From Lunularia cruciata (lineage: Eukaryota; Streptophyta; Marchantiopsida; Lunulariales; Lunulariaceae): a DNA stretch of 64,000 nucleotides. The translations under genes were made by a program, and so were the position numbers. The notes under the pieces are model-generated. The model saw only the letters and a program-made list of their open reading frames with translations, did no database searches and was not told the origin of the DNA. This document shows positions 1 to 9,109 of this stretch, piece after piece; within the stretch, counting starts at the first letter, position 1, and every line of letters begins with the position of its first letter. Location of the stretch: the NCBI GenBank assembly GCA_948567375.1, contig OX419762.1, positions 38,917,034 through 38,981,033 on the forward strand, given 5' to 3'.

Positions 1-580
1 TGGTAAGGTAATCAGTAACTACCACAATGTACCAATTTTTCCTTTGGGTTCTATTGAGAGAACCTACAAAATCAATTCCCCACTTCTCAAAAGGTCTTAG
101 CAATGGAATTGATCCAAGTGGTGGAGTGGATGTAGACTTTATAGCAAAAGCTTGACAAACATGATAAGTTTTGCAATAATCAAAACAATCCTTGAAAATC
201 ACTCTCCAATAGTAAATTGCATTTAGAATCTTGAAAGCAGTCACCTTTCATGCAAAGTGTCATCCACACACTAAACCTTCATGAAACTCCCTTATGAGTA
301 GGATAGACTCTTCCTTACCCACTGCTCTTTGAAGTAGACCATCTGCTCCTTGGTGAAAAAGAATATCCTCCACCATTGTGTAAGGTCTAGATCTTGCTGC
401 AAGGGCCTTCCTCTCCCTAGCATGCATCCCTTCTTGATAGTTACCTCTTGTCACAAAATCCACAATCTCCTTATATTCCATTGGAACCTCTTGAGTGATT
501 GAGATTGTCATGAGCTCCTCATCCGGGAAAGAATCATCCACTAGTTCATCTCCATCATGATCATAGGCCCTAGATAACAA
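1..580 (-). pseudogene. G1 integrase, N-terminal part, broken and cut by window edge
   Basis: The minus frame from 580 ends in a zinc-binding-like segment with REFHEGLVCG, which corresponds to the second half of the HHCC domain of gypsy integrases. Further left the strand reads FEKWGIDFVGS, the typical surroundings of the first catalytic Asp of the integrase core, followed by VVTDYLT. Integrase inserts the cDNA copy into the genome. The frame is interrupted between the two segments and the rest of the catalytic core is off the window. It follows RNase H in the order expected for gypsy elements. Confidence 0.75.
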
Positions 581-631
581 ATCAACATTTGCATGTTCCT
601 TTCTTGGCCTATCCTCAATGGTGTAGCCATA

Positions 632-1849
632 TTAAGACAAGAGTATCATCCACCTTGCTAGCCTCCCTTCCACATTAGTCTTGTTGAAGATGTACTTCAA
701 AGGCTTGTGATCCATGACAATTGTGGCTTTCCCTCCAATCAAGTAGTGTCTAAACTTCTTGAGACCAAAGATCATTGTCAACCCTTCTCTCTCTATGACA
801 AAGTAATTCATTTTTGCTGAGACCATCTGCCTACTAGCATAAGCTATTAGATGATTATGCCCATCTTGGTCTAATTGACTAAGAGTTCATCCTATAGCTC
901 CATTAGAAGCATCATTGTAGAGGATGAAAGGCTTACTCTGATTAGGTTAAGCAAGAATTGGAACTACAACAAGGGATTGCTTGAGCTCCTCAAAAGCTTT
1001 GAGAGCCTCCTTGTCTTCCAAAATCACCATGTAATCTACACCCTTCTTCATGTAGATGGTCAATGCATAAGCCTTGTTGAAAAATAATAAGATGAACCTC
1101 CTATAGTACAAAACCATCCCCAAGAATTGGCATAACTTTTTCAAGCTTGAAGTGAATAGAAGGTCTGAAATTTTCCTTACCTTCTCAAGATCAATTGCTA
1201 TTGAATCCTTGGAGATGATGTGCCCCAAAAGTAGACCTTTTTCACATCCAAAAATTCACTTTTCTAGGTTGAGTGATGCATTTGCCTTATCCAAGCATTG
1301 CAAGACCTTGATTAGGTGCTCAAAGTGCTCCTCCTTGCTCCCATAGATACAAAAGTCATCAATGAAGTCTCTCATAAATTTCCCAATGAAAGGTTCAAAT
1401 ACCTTGTTCATGAATCATTGGAATGTGTCTAGAGCATTGTAAAGCCCAAAAGGCATGACCTTGAAAGCGTAAGTTCCCCAAGGTGTGGTGAATATGGTGA
1501 GTTGTTGATGCTATGGTGCAATCTTGATTTGGTTATACCCACTATAACTATCTCCAAAACTGTACCTCTCATGACCTGCAACCTCCTCCAAGATCTCATC
1601 AATGAATGGAAAAGGGTAATAGTTCTTCTTGGTAACAACATTAAGCTTCTTGTAATCCACACATACCTGAAGCTTGCCATTATTTTTCTTCTCAATCACA
1701 ATGGGAAATATATATTCCAAATTCTCCACCTCAAAGATAAATCTAGGCTCCTTGAGCTTATCTGTCTCTTCTTTCACCACCAAAGATATCGGTGGGCTAA
1801 TGCAACATTGCTTTTGGCGGATTGGTCTTACATGTGACTCCACCTCAAT
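632..1849 (-). pseudogene. G1 reverse transcriptase and RNase H
   Basis: Reading down from about 1849 the frame contains VCVDYKKLN, then SYSGYNQIKIAP, then TTPWGTYAFKVMPFGL and FIDDFCIYG (the YxDD polymerase site with Phe in place of Tyr), then LGHIISKDSIAIDLEKV of the thumb, and finally RNase H-like FVIEREGLTMIFGLKKFRHYL and MDHKPLKYIF at 632-826. These are the canonical gypsy RT and RNase H blocks in order. The long RT stretch stays in a single frame across at least three in-frame stops (one TAG, two TGA), so decay there was mainly by point mutation; the RNase H part is in separate short frames. Confidence 0.85.
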
Positions 1850-2923
1850 CTTGTGCTCCTCCAAGGTGGCTTCCTTTAGATCCTTGTGACTAAAAGTAAA
1901 CACATGGATGAACTTATGGAAAATCTCCTCAAATCTCACTTTCTCCTCCTTGGTAACATTTGGACCATACTTGAGAGTAGATAACCTTCTTTTTATCTCC
2001 TCAAGTGTCAATGTTGATTTATCTGGGTCCTTCAAAACCTCTGGTTTAGGTGCAAAATCCATAGCACACAAAGGATACATATCTAAATTAGATTCATCCT
2101 CCTGCTTGGAAGTATTCTCTTCCATGCTTGTGTCCACACTTGAAGCTCCTTCTTCAGAATCTGATTCTAAATAATCAAAAGATGGTGTATCTGAATGTGA
2201 AGTGTTGGTGATGTTAGTCACAGGAACTGTGACTCTATGGTTTGATGGCCTAATCCTCAAGTACCCTTTGTGCCATCGATCAGTTATGTGTGTTGCTCTC
2301 AACCATGGCGTCCCAAGAAGAAAGTCATAGCTTGCATCTGTCAAGACTTGGAAAGTCATGAGATTTTGAACTCCCATAACTAAAACTACCACCTTATCTA
2401 TCACCCATATTGGTCAAACTTGTTACTTGTTTGCCATGCTCACCACAAATGTTGAAGGTCTTGAGTGTATCATACCCAACTTCTTCATCAAACTTTCTGA
2501 CATGGCATTCATTGCTGATCTTCCATCAACCAATGCATCCTTGATGTTGTGACCATTCACTCTCACATCAATCTTGGAGGCATATTCACAAGCTTCCCAT
2601 GGTGTTGACTTGGCATCCACCACCCCCATTGATACTAGAGCTTTTACCTTCTTCTTCCTCTTGCTCCTTGTAGAACTCAAACCACCTCTAAGCTCCTTTC
2701 TCAAAGTAGGATTCAAAGTAATTAGTTGGCCCACAGTGATGTTAGCCTTGTGACTACCAACATCCTCCAAGACATTGTAGTTCCATTGTTGCTTTGAGAT
2801 CAAGAAGTCCTCCATCCCCAACTTCTTCCTTGGATTCTTTGTTGTTGATGGTGTTAGAGTGCTTGTGAGAGTGCTCCTAGTAGGCAAAGGAGTATCTTGG
2901 CTAGGAGTAAATCCTTGAGACAA
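1850..2923 (-). pseudogene. G1 aspartic protease and linker to RT
   Basis: The frame 2923-2423 carries VRVNGHNIKDALVDG followed by RSAMNAM, the active-site block of plant gypsy retropepsins, where the usual form is a D-(S/T/G)-G triad; here the residues are D-G-R, so the site looks damaged. A stop and frame break separate it from 2404, where the frame resumes with SYDFLLGTPWLRA, matching the flap/C-terminal part of the protease, followed by an acidic linker of about 100 residues. The protease would cleave the polyprotein. It lies directly upstream of RT, as in other Ty3/gypsy elements. Confidence 0.7.
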
Positions 2924-3042
2924 TTACACATCCTCTGCAAAACAAGCTCTCTTCTTCTCTTGTGCCAAAAGATCCAAATAAAAACATTTGGAGTTTGAGC
3001 ACTCCTCCTTCTCATACTTGCTCTCAACCACATCTATGGATA

Positions 3043-4053
3043 CTATCTCCTTACCTTTGTTTGGATTAGGAGCCACTTGAGTTTCACTTCCTCCCTCTTT
3101 CCCTCTATTGGCTCTCCCATAACTCCTTCTTCCATGGTAAGTGGAATTTGGGCAATTCCTTTGGACATGGCCTCTTCCTCCACAACCAAAAACATTTCTA
3201 GCATTGAAATTGTTGGCTGGTTGGCCTCCTCTTTATGGATAGTTTCCATAACTCCTAGGCTCTCTCACTACATTCTGATCCACCTTTGTCTTCTCCCAAA
3301 GTAGCACCACATTGATCTTGAGATCTATAAGTTGTTCTGTGATGGTTTTCAGTGGATCATTTGGTAGGTTTGCAAGAACTAGAGCAACTAATACTTGTGT
3401 TGCAACCCTTGTCACCAAAGTATTCAAAGTTCCACCATACTTGTAACCTTGAGGAGAATGCATAACCTCTTTCACCACCAAAACACTCTCATTCCCTTCC
3501 AAACTCTCTTCCATACAAATTGTGATCTTGATAGCTTCAACCTTGGAAGAAGGTTTCTCATATCTCACCTTGCTTCTAATTTGTGGTCTCAATCCTCCCA
3601 CAAAATTTTTGGTGAACATAGTTCCTATGCCAAACATAGTTCCTATGCCAAACATAGTAGTCTCCACATCATCTCCCCCTTCCTCAAAACTATGTGAAAT
3701 CTGGACTCTAACTTCTCCACTCTTTCCACATAGACTCTCACTTTCTCTCCATCTCCTTGCTTGAGAAAGATAACCTCACTCATCAATCTCTCTTAACCCT
3801 CATCTAGAAGAGAGTTCTCAATGAGTGTTGAAGTCAAACTCTCCTAAGACTCTTCTTGCCCATCTCTCATCTCTCTCTTTTGGTATTCTGACTCATACCA
3901 TGTAAGTGTGGCATCCTCAAAGAAATCTGGTAATAATAAGGACCACTCATTCTTCCTCCTTTCATTGTTTCTTATGCAAGCTCTCTTGAAGTTTCTTAGA
4001 AAGGCCTCTACTTCTTCCCCGTCCTTGCCAAAGAAAATTGGAAGTTTCCACAT
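3043..4053 (-). pseudogene. G1 Gag with degenerate zinc knuckle
   Basis: The minus frame starting at 4053 reads PIFFGKDGEEVEAFLRNFKRAC and then DATLTWYESEY, the conserved capsid block of plant gypsy Gag (written here in two short parts). The next frame (3667-3233) contains NFVGGLRPQIRSKVRY, also typical. At about 3160-3200 there is a CCHC-like knuckle, GCGGRGHVQRNC, in which the first Cys of the motif is replaced by Val. A tandem duplication of 18 bases near 3622-3657 encodes a repeated MFGIGT. Gag packages the RNA in virus-like particles. Several frame breaks make it a pseudogene. Confidence 0.7.
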
Positions 4054-4285
4054 CTTAACCCCTCACTATTTTTCTTTTCTCTCATAATTTTTTTTATCTT
4101 CTCTTTTCTATCACTTTATAACTAATAGAGTACATACTTGACTAACATCATTCAAGAATAATCCACCCTAGGGAAAACAAAAGGTTCAAGTTGCTCCAAG
4201 ATTTCTATAGCAATATAAAATCCTAGAGTTCATTTTAATCAAACTCTCATGGATAGTTTATCCATAAGTTGAAAGATTATCTCCA

Positions 4286-4640
4286 TCACTCATCTTGAGA
4301 ACTAGTTGATGAAGGTGGTAATATTTCTGTAGCTGTACTAAGACTCTCTCCAAGTTCCTTCACCAAAGTCTCCAAAAGTGCTTTTACTCCATTACACTCA
4401 TGTCCTTTTGGAAGTCCTCCAACTCCACAAACCTCACACAACTCCTTGGTCTTAGATCTTCTCCCTCCCAATCTTGGTAGAAAAGGTCCAACATGCAAAC
4501 CCAAGCCAAGTAATCTTCTCCTTTCCCTCAATCTTTTGCTCTCAAAAGTCAATGGACATGAACTTACCTTATGCCCCTTCTTTCCACATAGAAAGCACTT
4601 AGACTCACTTTTTCCTCCAAGTGGTGTAGGTTTTGGATCC
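4286..4640 (-). pseudogene. Zinc-knuckle ORF upstream of G1 gag
   Basis: An open minus frame of about 115 codons begins just after an in-frame TGA near 4640. Its N-terminal part holds a complete CCHC zinc knuckle (CFLCGKKGHKVSSC at 4556-4597, spacing C-x2-C-x4-H-x4-C) and a second Cys/His cluster, CEVCGVGGLPKGHEC, about 30 residues later. Such motifs bind nucleic acid in retroelement Gag proteins. Its position between the G1 leader and the capsid-like block suggests an extra N-terminal Gag-like segment or the relic of another element nested in G1. I cannot decide between these. Confidence 0.5.
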
Positions 4641-5597
4641 TCTCAACACTCTCTTCAAATTCTATTCTACATACTCTTTTCCTCAAATCCACCCCTAAAA
4701 TCACCTTAAAACCTTGGGGAACCTTGCATAGTCTCAATTTCCACTCTTGATGACTTTCCATGTTCCCAAGATGAAACTAAACACTCAAACATGCTTTTTG
4801 TTGCTCTCAAACTCCTCATGCATGAGATATCAACTCTGCAGAATTGACCCTTCCTCACAATGTCACTCAAATCTCTCAATTGGTATGTCACTGTCCTTGA
4901 AAATTTTTCACACTTAATTAAAGCTTTAGAAGGTCTCCTCCTGCAAAATTTCAGATCTTTTCAACAACCCATTTGGGCAGGGCATCTTTCTATTCAGCAC
5001 ACATATTTCAGATTTGGTTTGAAAACAACCCGCCTCACTTTAAAAACTCATTACTCTTGGTGCAAGAATGTTATCTCCCTAATTTTTGTGTCAATAGGTA
5101 GGATAAAATGCATTGAATTGTTTTGAAAATTTTCAGCAAAATTCATTGGAAAGTGAAGACATGGCAGTTTATGTATAATTTTCTAGAGAACATGCAGTTG
5201 CGGGAGCAATTTACCCTATCAATTTTCAAACATTTTAGTCCAGTGTGCATAGTAGCTCTTACATTAATTTTAAATGTGCTAACTGAAAGATAACCCAAGC
5301 TATCATGTGTAGAAATTTCAAGTCCAGATCTCAAACTTGAGATTTTGCCCAAAATCACTTTAATCTCCAAAATCTGTAATCCACTTCACACAATTTTTCC
5401 GAATCTTCTCATGTGTACAAGATATAAAATATCAACTCAAAGACATCCTAATGAAAAACAATGTATAAAAATGGATCAAAGTTCTCTTACATAAGTTCAA
5501 CCCTCTCTTCACGTAAAGTTGTTTCCAAGTGAGCTCTCATAGCCTCCTTTTGTCCAATATAGAATTGTACGTGGAACATTATCTTGCCTTCTAGAGA
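4641..5597. other. G1 leader region without recognised gene
   Basis: This stretch lies between the zinc-knuckle ORF and the primer site of G1. It has only short, non-conserved ORFs on both strands and no recognised motif. I read it as untranslated leader of G1. Confidence 0.5.
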
Positions 5598-5618
5598 GGT
5601 CCTGGCAACTGAACCAAA
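5598..5618 (-). promoter_or_regulatory. Primer-binding-like site of G1
   Basis: Immediately inside the LTR the minus strand reads TGGTTCAGTTGCCAGGACC. It resembles the tRNA-Asp-type primer site of Athila-like elements (TGG, then GTTGCC, then GGG-rich), but it is not identical. Its place next to the LTR supports the role of minus-strand DNA synthesis priming. Confidence 0.5.
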
Positions 5619-5620
5619 AA

Positions 5621-6311
5621 TGTGAGCCGGCTTGTGTCTCACTCAAGATGAGCCTTTGATGATTATTATGGTAGCACACAATGGGCTAAGAAGGCAAAGA
5701 ACACCAACTCTATCATACTCCTCCAAGGCTAACACTCCAAGACTCAAGACATTGCTCACTAAAGAACTCAATGAGAGAAAGATAGTTGCAAATGAAAGGA
5801 TGATGAGTACCTCCTCATCCCTTGTTTATATACTTGTGAAATAGTTATGCACTAAAGTTGCTTTTTACCATAGTAACTCAAGTTACTAGGCTAAAAGTCA
5901 AATAAAGTCAAAAGTATACAAGAATATCCATCTACATGGGCATATTCCATTAAGCATGTGATCTTATATTGACCCAACAACTAAGTCAAGGATTCCTTCA
6001 CATGGGCTATCCTTGGACTATAGAAGAATCCAAAAGAAAAAGGTTTGCGGAACCAAGAGTTCTCAACTCTTTTCTCAAAGCCAAACACCTAAGAATAATA
6101 CCAAGTCAACACACTAGAATCCAAAATAGTGATACTCATCTTTTCTATTTCCTCTAAAGTAAGGTCCCCACTGTCTTAGCTATGACTTACTTTAGCTAAT
6201 CATGACTAATATAGAACCATCATTTATTTTTATATAAATAATATCTCTCAAGTATTTGTTATACCAAGCTAAATATCATAATACCACACACATGCACAAA
6301 TGGGTGTTACA
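5621..6311 (-). repeat. 5' LTR of G1 (691 bp)
   Basis: On the minus strand the unit starts TGTAACACCC and ends GGCTCACA, so it has TG...CA ends. Two further copies of the same unit occur in the window at 31810-32521 and 51163-51852, which fixes the boundaries. The inner edge is followed by a primer-like site and the outer edge abuts a different gypsy gag (G2) at 6312, so G1 is inserted in G2. The other LTR lies outside the window, so the target duplication cannot be read. Confidence 0.8.
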
Positions 6312-7099
6312 GGTCCACCCATGTGTGGCATTTTTGCCTGATAATGTTGAGGTGGAACCAATCCTTCACCTCTACCCAATGCCTCTACTATTTTATGCAC
6401 ACAAGCAATGGCTTCAAATACCATGCGAGGATTTTGAATCATGACTTCTTGGCAAATCTGCTCCTTCAACCTTCATTTGAAATTACCGAGAGTCTCTGTT
6501 GGACTCATGGTGACTTGTAGATCCATAAATGCATCCACATAATCTTGTATGTTATTCTTGTGTTTCAATCCCTATAGTTGGATCTGAGCCATCTGCATGA
6601 AATCTACCAACTAGAAATTGTTTAGCAATCCTTCTTGCATTGCTGTCCACATGACCTCCCTTCTCTTTGCCAACATGGATCGTTCCCAAGCATTGTACCA
6701 TGTGAGGGATTTATCAATCAAGTACCCACATGCAAACATGCATGTTGCATGCTTGGTGGTCTTTGTTGAAAATAATTGGAAATAAAGATTCATTCTCAAG
6801 ATCTAGTTCTTCACTACTCCCATTGTACACTACCCTTTGTAAGGCTTGATGTTGCAAGTCTTCTTCATCCGGAGTAGCAATGTGGCTTCATTGTTGACTA
6901 GGTTTGTAGGCAAGGGTGCCTCTCCAAGTACTTCAATCACACATACTGGGTTTTGAGATGACTCTTCTTCTTGCATTGCTTGATCATTCCTAAGGGTCTG
7001 CACTTGACTTTGTAATGCCTCCATGGTCATCTTAATCTCTCAAAATTTGTTCAACATCCCCTACATTCCTTGCACCAGCTCTTGCAACTACGGATCCAT
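6312..7099 (-). pseudogene. G2 Gag, interrupted by G1
   Basis: The minus strand opens with an ATG at 7097-7099 and a helical N-terminus in one frame (MTMEALQSQVQTLRNDQ near 7030), broken by three in-frame stops. Downstream come DKSLTWYNAWERS (about 6700) and then a capsid block with QDYVDAFMDLQVTMSPTE, FKxRLKEQI and FEAIACVHKIVEAL down to 6312. This order matches the retrotransposon Gag domain of chromovirus-like gypsy elements. The frame is cut by the LTR of G1 at 6311, so the C-terminal zinc-knuckle part is missing here. Confidence 0.7.
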
Positions 7100-7683
7100 G
7101 GTTCTTACAACACTCAATTGCTATTGTCTACTTCAATAGAGAGTTAATATGATCACTCTAGCGGGCACACAAACTATAGGAACTACCATTGGGACCTCAA
7201 AAGCTATCACTCATTGATAATATTCCTCATTAAAATTTCTGATCATGAAATCTCTAAACATCACTTTTGGTCTCACTACATAACAAATTTCTACTTGAGT
7301 GTTGCAAGGGAGAGAATTTGGGGCATTCAAATCAATCACAACTAAATGTAGATTGTCAAATCCTACTCTCTATTGTAAAAAACTATACGTAGAATCACCG
7401 GGTTTGGCAAATTCATCACTATATCCATGAACTCTGCTCTGAAGTGAAAAACAAGATACACTCTCACTTGCTCACGCTGAATGTATATAATCTTGATGTG
7501 GAATGGATTCAAGAATGGAAATCAAGGTTTTGGATATTGTCCTCTCGGAGCCCCTTTTCCATCCTCCCTCTAGCTCACTTCAAATCTACCAATTACACCA
7601 GGATGTCTCTTCTCAAAATTACTGAGTCTCAATAGCCTATGTTCTTCCAAGAGGGGTGATCCGCTCTCTTGGATGACACAACC
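7100..7683. other. G2 leader without recognised gene
   Basis: This stretch lies between the G2 primer site and its gag start. Short ORFs occur on both strands but none has recognisable motifs. I interpret it as untranslated leader of G2. Confidence 0.45.
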
Positions 7684-7695
7684 GCTCTGATACCA
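7684..7695 (-). promoter_or_regulatory. tRNA-Met primer-binding site of G2
   Basis: The minus strand reads TGGTATCAGAGC, the standard primer site complementary to initiator tRNA-Met used by most plant LTR retrotransposons. It is one base inside the LTR end (...TATTTCA). Confidence 0.85.
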
Positions 7696-7696
7696 T

Positions 7697-8159
7697 TGAA
7701 ATACTCTGAGGATAGGAGACCTGAAGAGAACCACCACCATGAGAATACACAATTTCACACTCAAAACCTCCGATGCCCCAAAGAAACACCTTCTCTTTAT
7801 TATATAGACAAAGAGGATCTCCTCCAAGGAAGCTCCACCATAGGATTAGCCACATAGATTGGTGACATGTCAGCAAGCTCCACATTTGGATTACTTACTT
7901 GGATGGGTGACATGTCGGTCTTGGTCCTATCTGTTTGGTCAAACAAGCTTTTACTAGAGGGAATCTTTTAGGGAATCTTCTTATAGAAATCTCAAAATCA
8001 CTTAGGTGAGATACCGTTGGAAAGCTCTTAACAAGACCAAGCAAGGGAGGGAGGGGAGGAAAGCCAACCTTTTCTCTACTGTTGGGGCGGGGGGGGGGGG
8101 GGGGGGGAACTTATACATTTTTGAGGCCTAATTCATCCGTTAAGGCCTCCAAAATTACA
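7697..8159 (-). repeat. Probable 5' LTR of G2
   Basis: The inner edge is fixed by the primer site. On the minus strand the LTR ends ...GAGTATTTCA; the outer edge is set at TGTAATTTTGG (8159), giving TG...CA ends and a length of about 463 bp. A TATATAA motif on the minus strand near 7800 could be its core promoter. An 11-bp direct repeat GGTGACATGTC occurs at 7861 and 7907, and a run of 19 G lies at 8089-8107. The outer edge is inferred from TG only. Confidence 0.5.
8089..8107 (+). repeat. Poly-G run (19 G)
   Basis: An uninterrupted run of 19 G follows GGGGC. Mononucleotide G runs of this length are rare in plant DNA. It could form G-quadruplex, or it could mark a sequencing or assembly problem. 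Confidence 0.9.
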
Positions 8160-8164
8160 TTCAA

Positions 8165-8475
8165 AGATTTCAAGCATATTTCTATTCCTACTCTTTTAGT
8201 AAAAGTCCCCTTTTGGTGATACCTCTTTCTGGTCTATTAAGTACATCATGTGTAACATCTTTCTAGATGTTACCAAACCAATTCTCACCTTTAAATCATA
8301 TGTCTAACTATTGGTTCTAAGGTTTTAAAGTCTATTTTGATTTCTTCCTTATTAGTAGAAGTACTCTTTTGGTGATACTTCTATATGATCTATTTAGTCC
8401 ATCATGTTTAAAATCATTTCAGATACTACCAAACCAAATTTCATATCTAGATCATATGGCTAGCTCTTGGTATTA
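8165..8475. repeat. Two-unit tandem repeat, about 156 bp
   Basis: The segment with TTTTGGTGATACCTCT at 8211 recurs diverged at 8367 (TTTTGGTGATACTTCT). The similarity extends on both sides through (T)ACCAAACCA and ATCATATG(T/G)CTA. There is no coding potential. Confidence 0.6.
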
Positions 8476-8479
8476 CACT

Positions 8480-8699
8480 TTGGATCACTTTTTTGGACTA
8501 GAATTGAAACTTAAATTTTCCAAGTTTCATGGCAAAAATGGCTGCTAGTAATTGCTGAGATGGTCCCAAGATAGACAAGAAGAGAGGAAATATGGCTTGA
8601 TGGACTAAGTTAGATTGGAAATTAGTTTTGGGGAGAGAAGTTGGGGATACAAGAGGAATCATCTTCTATTGGAAGTGTAATTTGTAAGAAGAAACTGCA
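8480..8699 (+). mobile_element. Family A copy A2, left part (before the A1 insertion)
   Basis: This aligns with the middle of the conserved N-terminal domain of A1 (about 9340-9570): matching blocks include the TTTC(T/C)(A/T)(G/A)GTTTCATG stretch and GAAGAGAGGAAAT. It continues without gap on the far side of A1 at 12466, showing that A1 landed inside A2. The true 5' end of A2 is not recognisable to the left, so A2 is 5'-truncated or too diverged. Confidence 0.7.
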
Positions 8700-9082
8700 T
8701 GTGGTGCCCACATTTTTTGTTTTTTTTTAAATAGAGAAGAAGAAGTGTATAGAGAAGTCAGATTGCGCCTGTATGGCCAAAGAAGGCAAAGAAAAGAGTC
8801 TTCGAGATGAAACCCAAAGTAAAGTGACTTTGGGTCATAAGGCGAAGTACTCGGAAATGCCCTATCAGCATACAATCTGAAGTAAGGAGTCTTTGTATCG
8901 GGGGAGCTCAACCCAAGGTGAAGTCAGTCTAACAACCTTTTGTCGGGGCAAGAAATTCAAGAATGGACGTTCAAAACCGGCGGCCCATACGCGCACAGTA
9001 CGATTGACAGTGACGAGCGCATGCAAGAGGTGTGATTTCTTTGAGAAACTCGAATTGAAGAGAGACGAAGAAAGTGCAACTC

Positions 9083-9090
9083 TATAAAAA
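9083..9090 (+). promoter_or_regulatory. TATA box of A1
   Basis: TATAAAAA in the context CTC-TATAAAAATCGGG lies exactly 27 bp before the conserved ATG at 9110. The same spacing is found in A3 (16602 to 16629) and A4 (21919 to 21946). Confidence 0.65.
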
Positions 9091-9109
9091 TCGGGCTCGC
9101 AACAAAGCA

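Larger units (their letters stand above)
1..6311 (-). mobile_element. Ty3/gypsy LTR retrotransposon G1, truncated by the window start
   Basis: Reading the minus strand from right to left there is a 5' LTR (5621-6311), a primer-binding-like site (about 5598-5618), a leader, gag with zinc knuckle (about 3043-4640), protease (2423-2923), reverse transcriptase, RNase H and the start of integrase (to base 1). This gag-PR-RT-RH-IN order is that of Ty3/gypsy (Metaviridae-type) elements. The polymerase signature reads FIDD followed by F, a form I associate with the Athila/Tat branch, and the primer site also resembles theirs; that lineage call is inference. Many stops and frameshifts make it inactive. 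The remaining integrase and 3' LTR lie outside the window. Confidence 0.9.
6312..8159 (-). mobile_element. Ty3/gypsy element G2, 5' part, interrupted by G1
   Basis: From right to left this holds an LTR (about 7697-8159), a tRNA-Met primer site (7684-7695), a leader and the first two thirds of gag (7099-6312). It is cut at 6312 by the G1 LTR. The rest of G2 should lie beyond the far end of G1, outside the window. The orientation is the same as G1. Confidence 0.75.
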
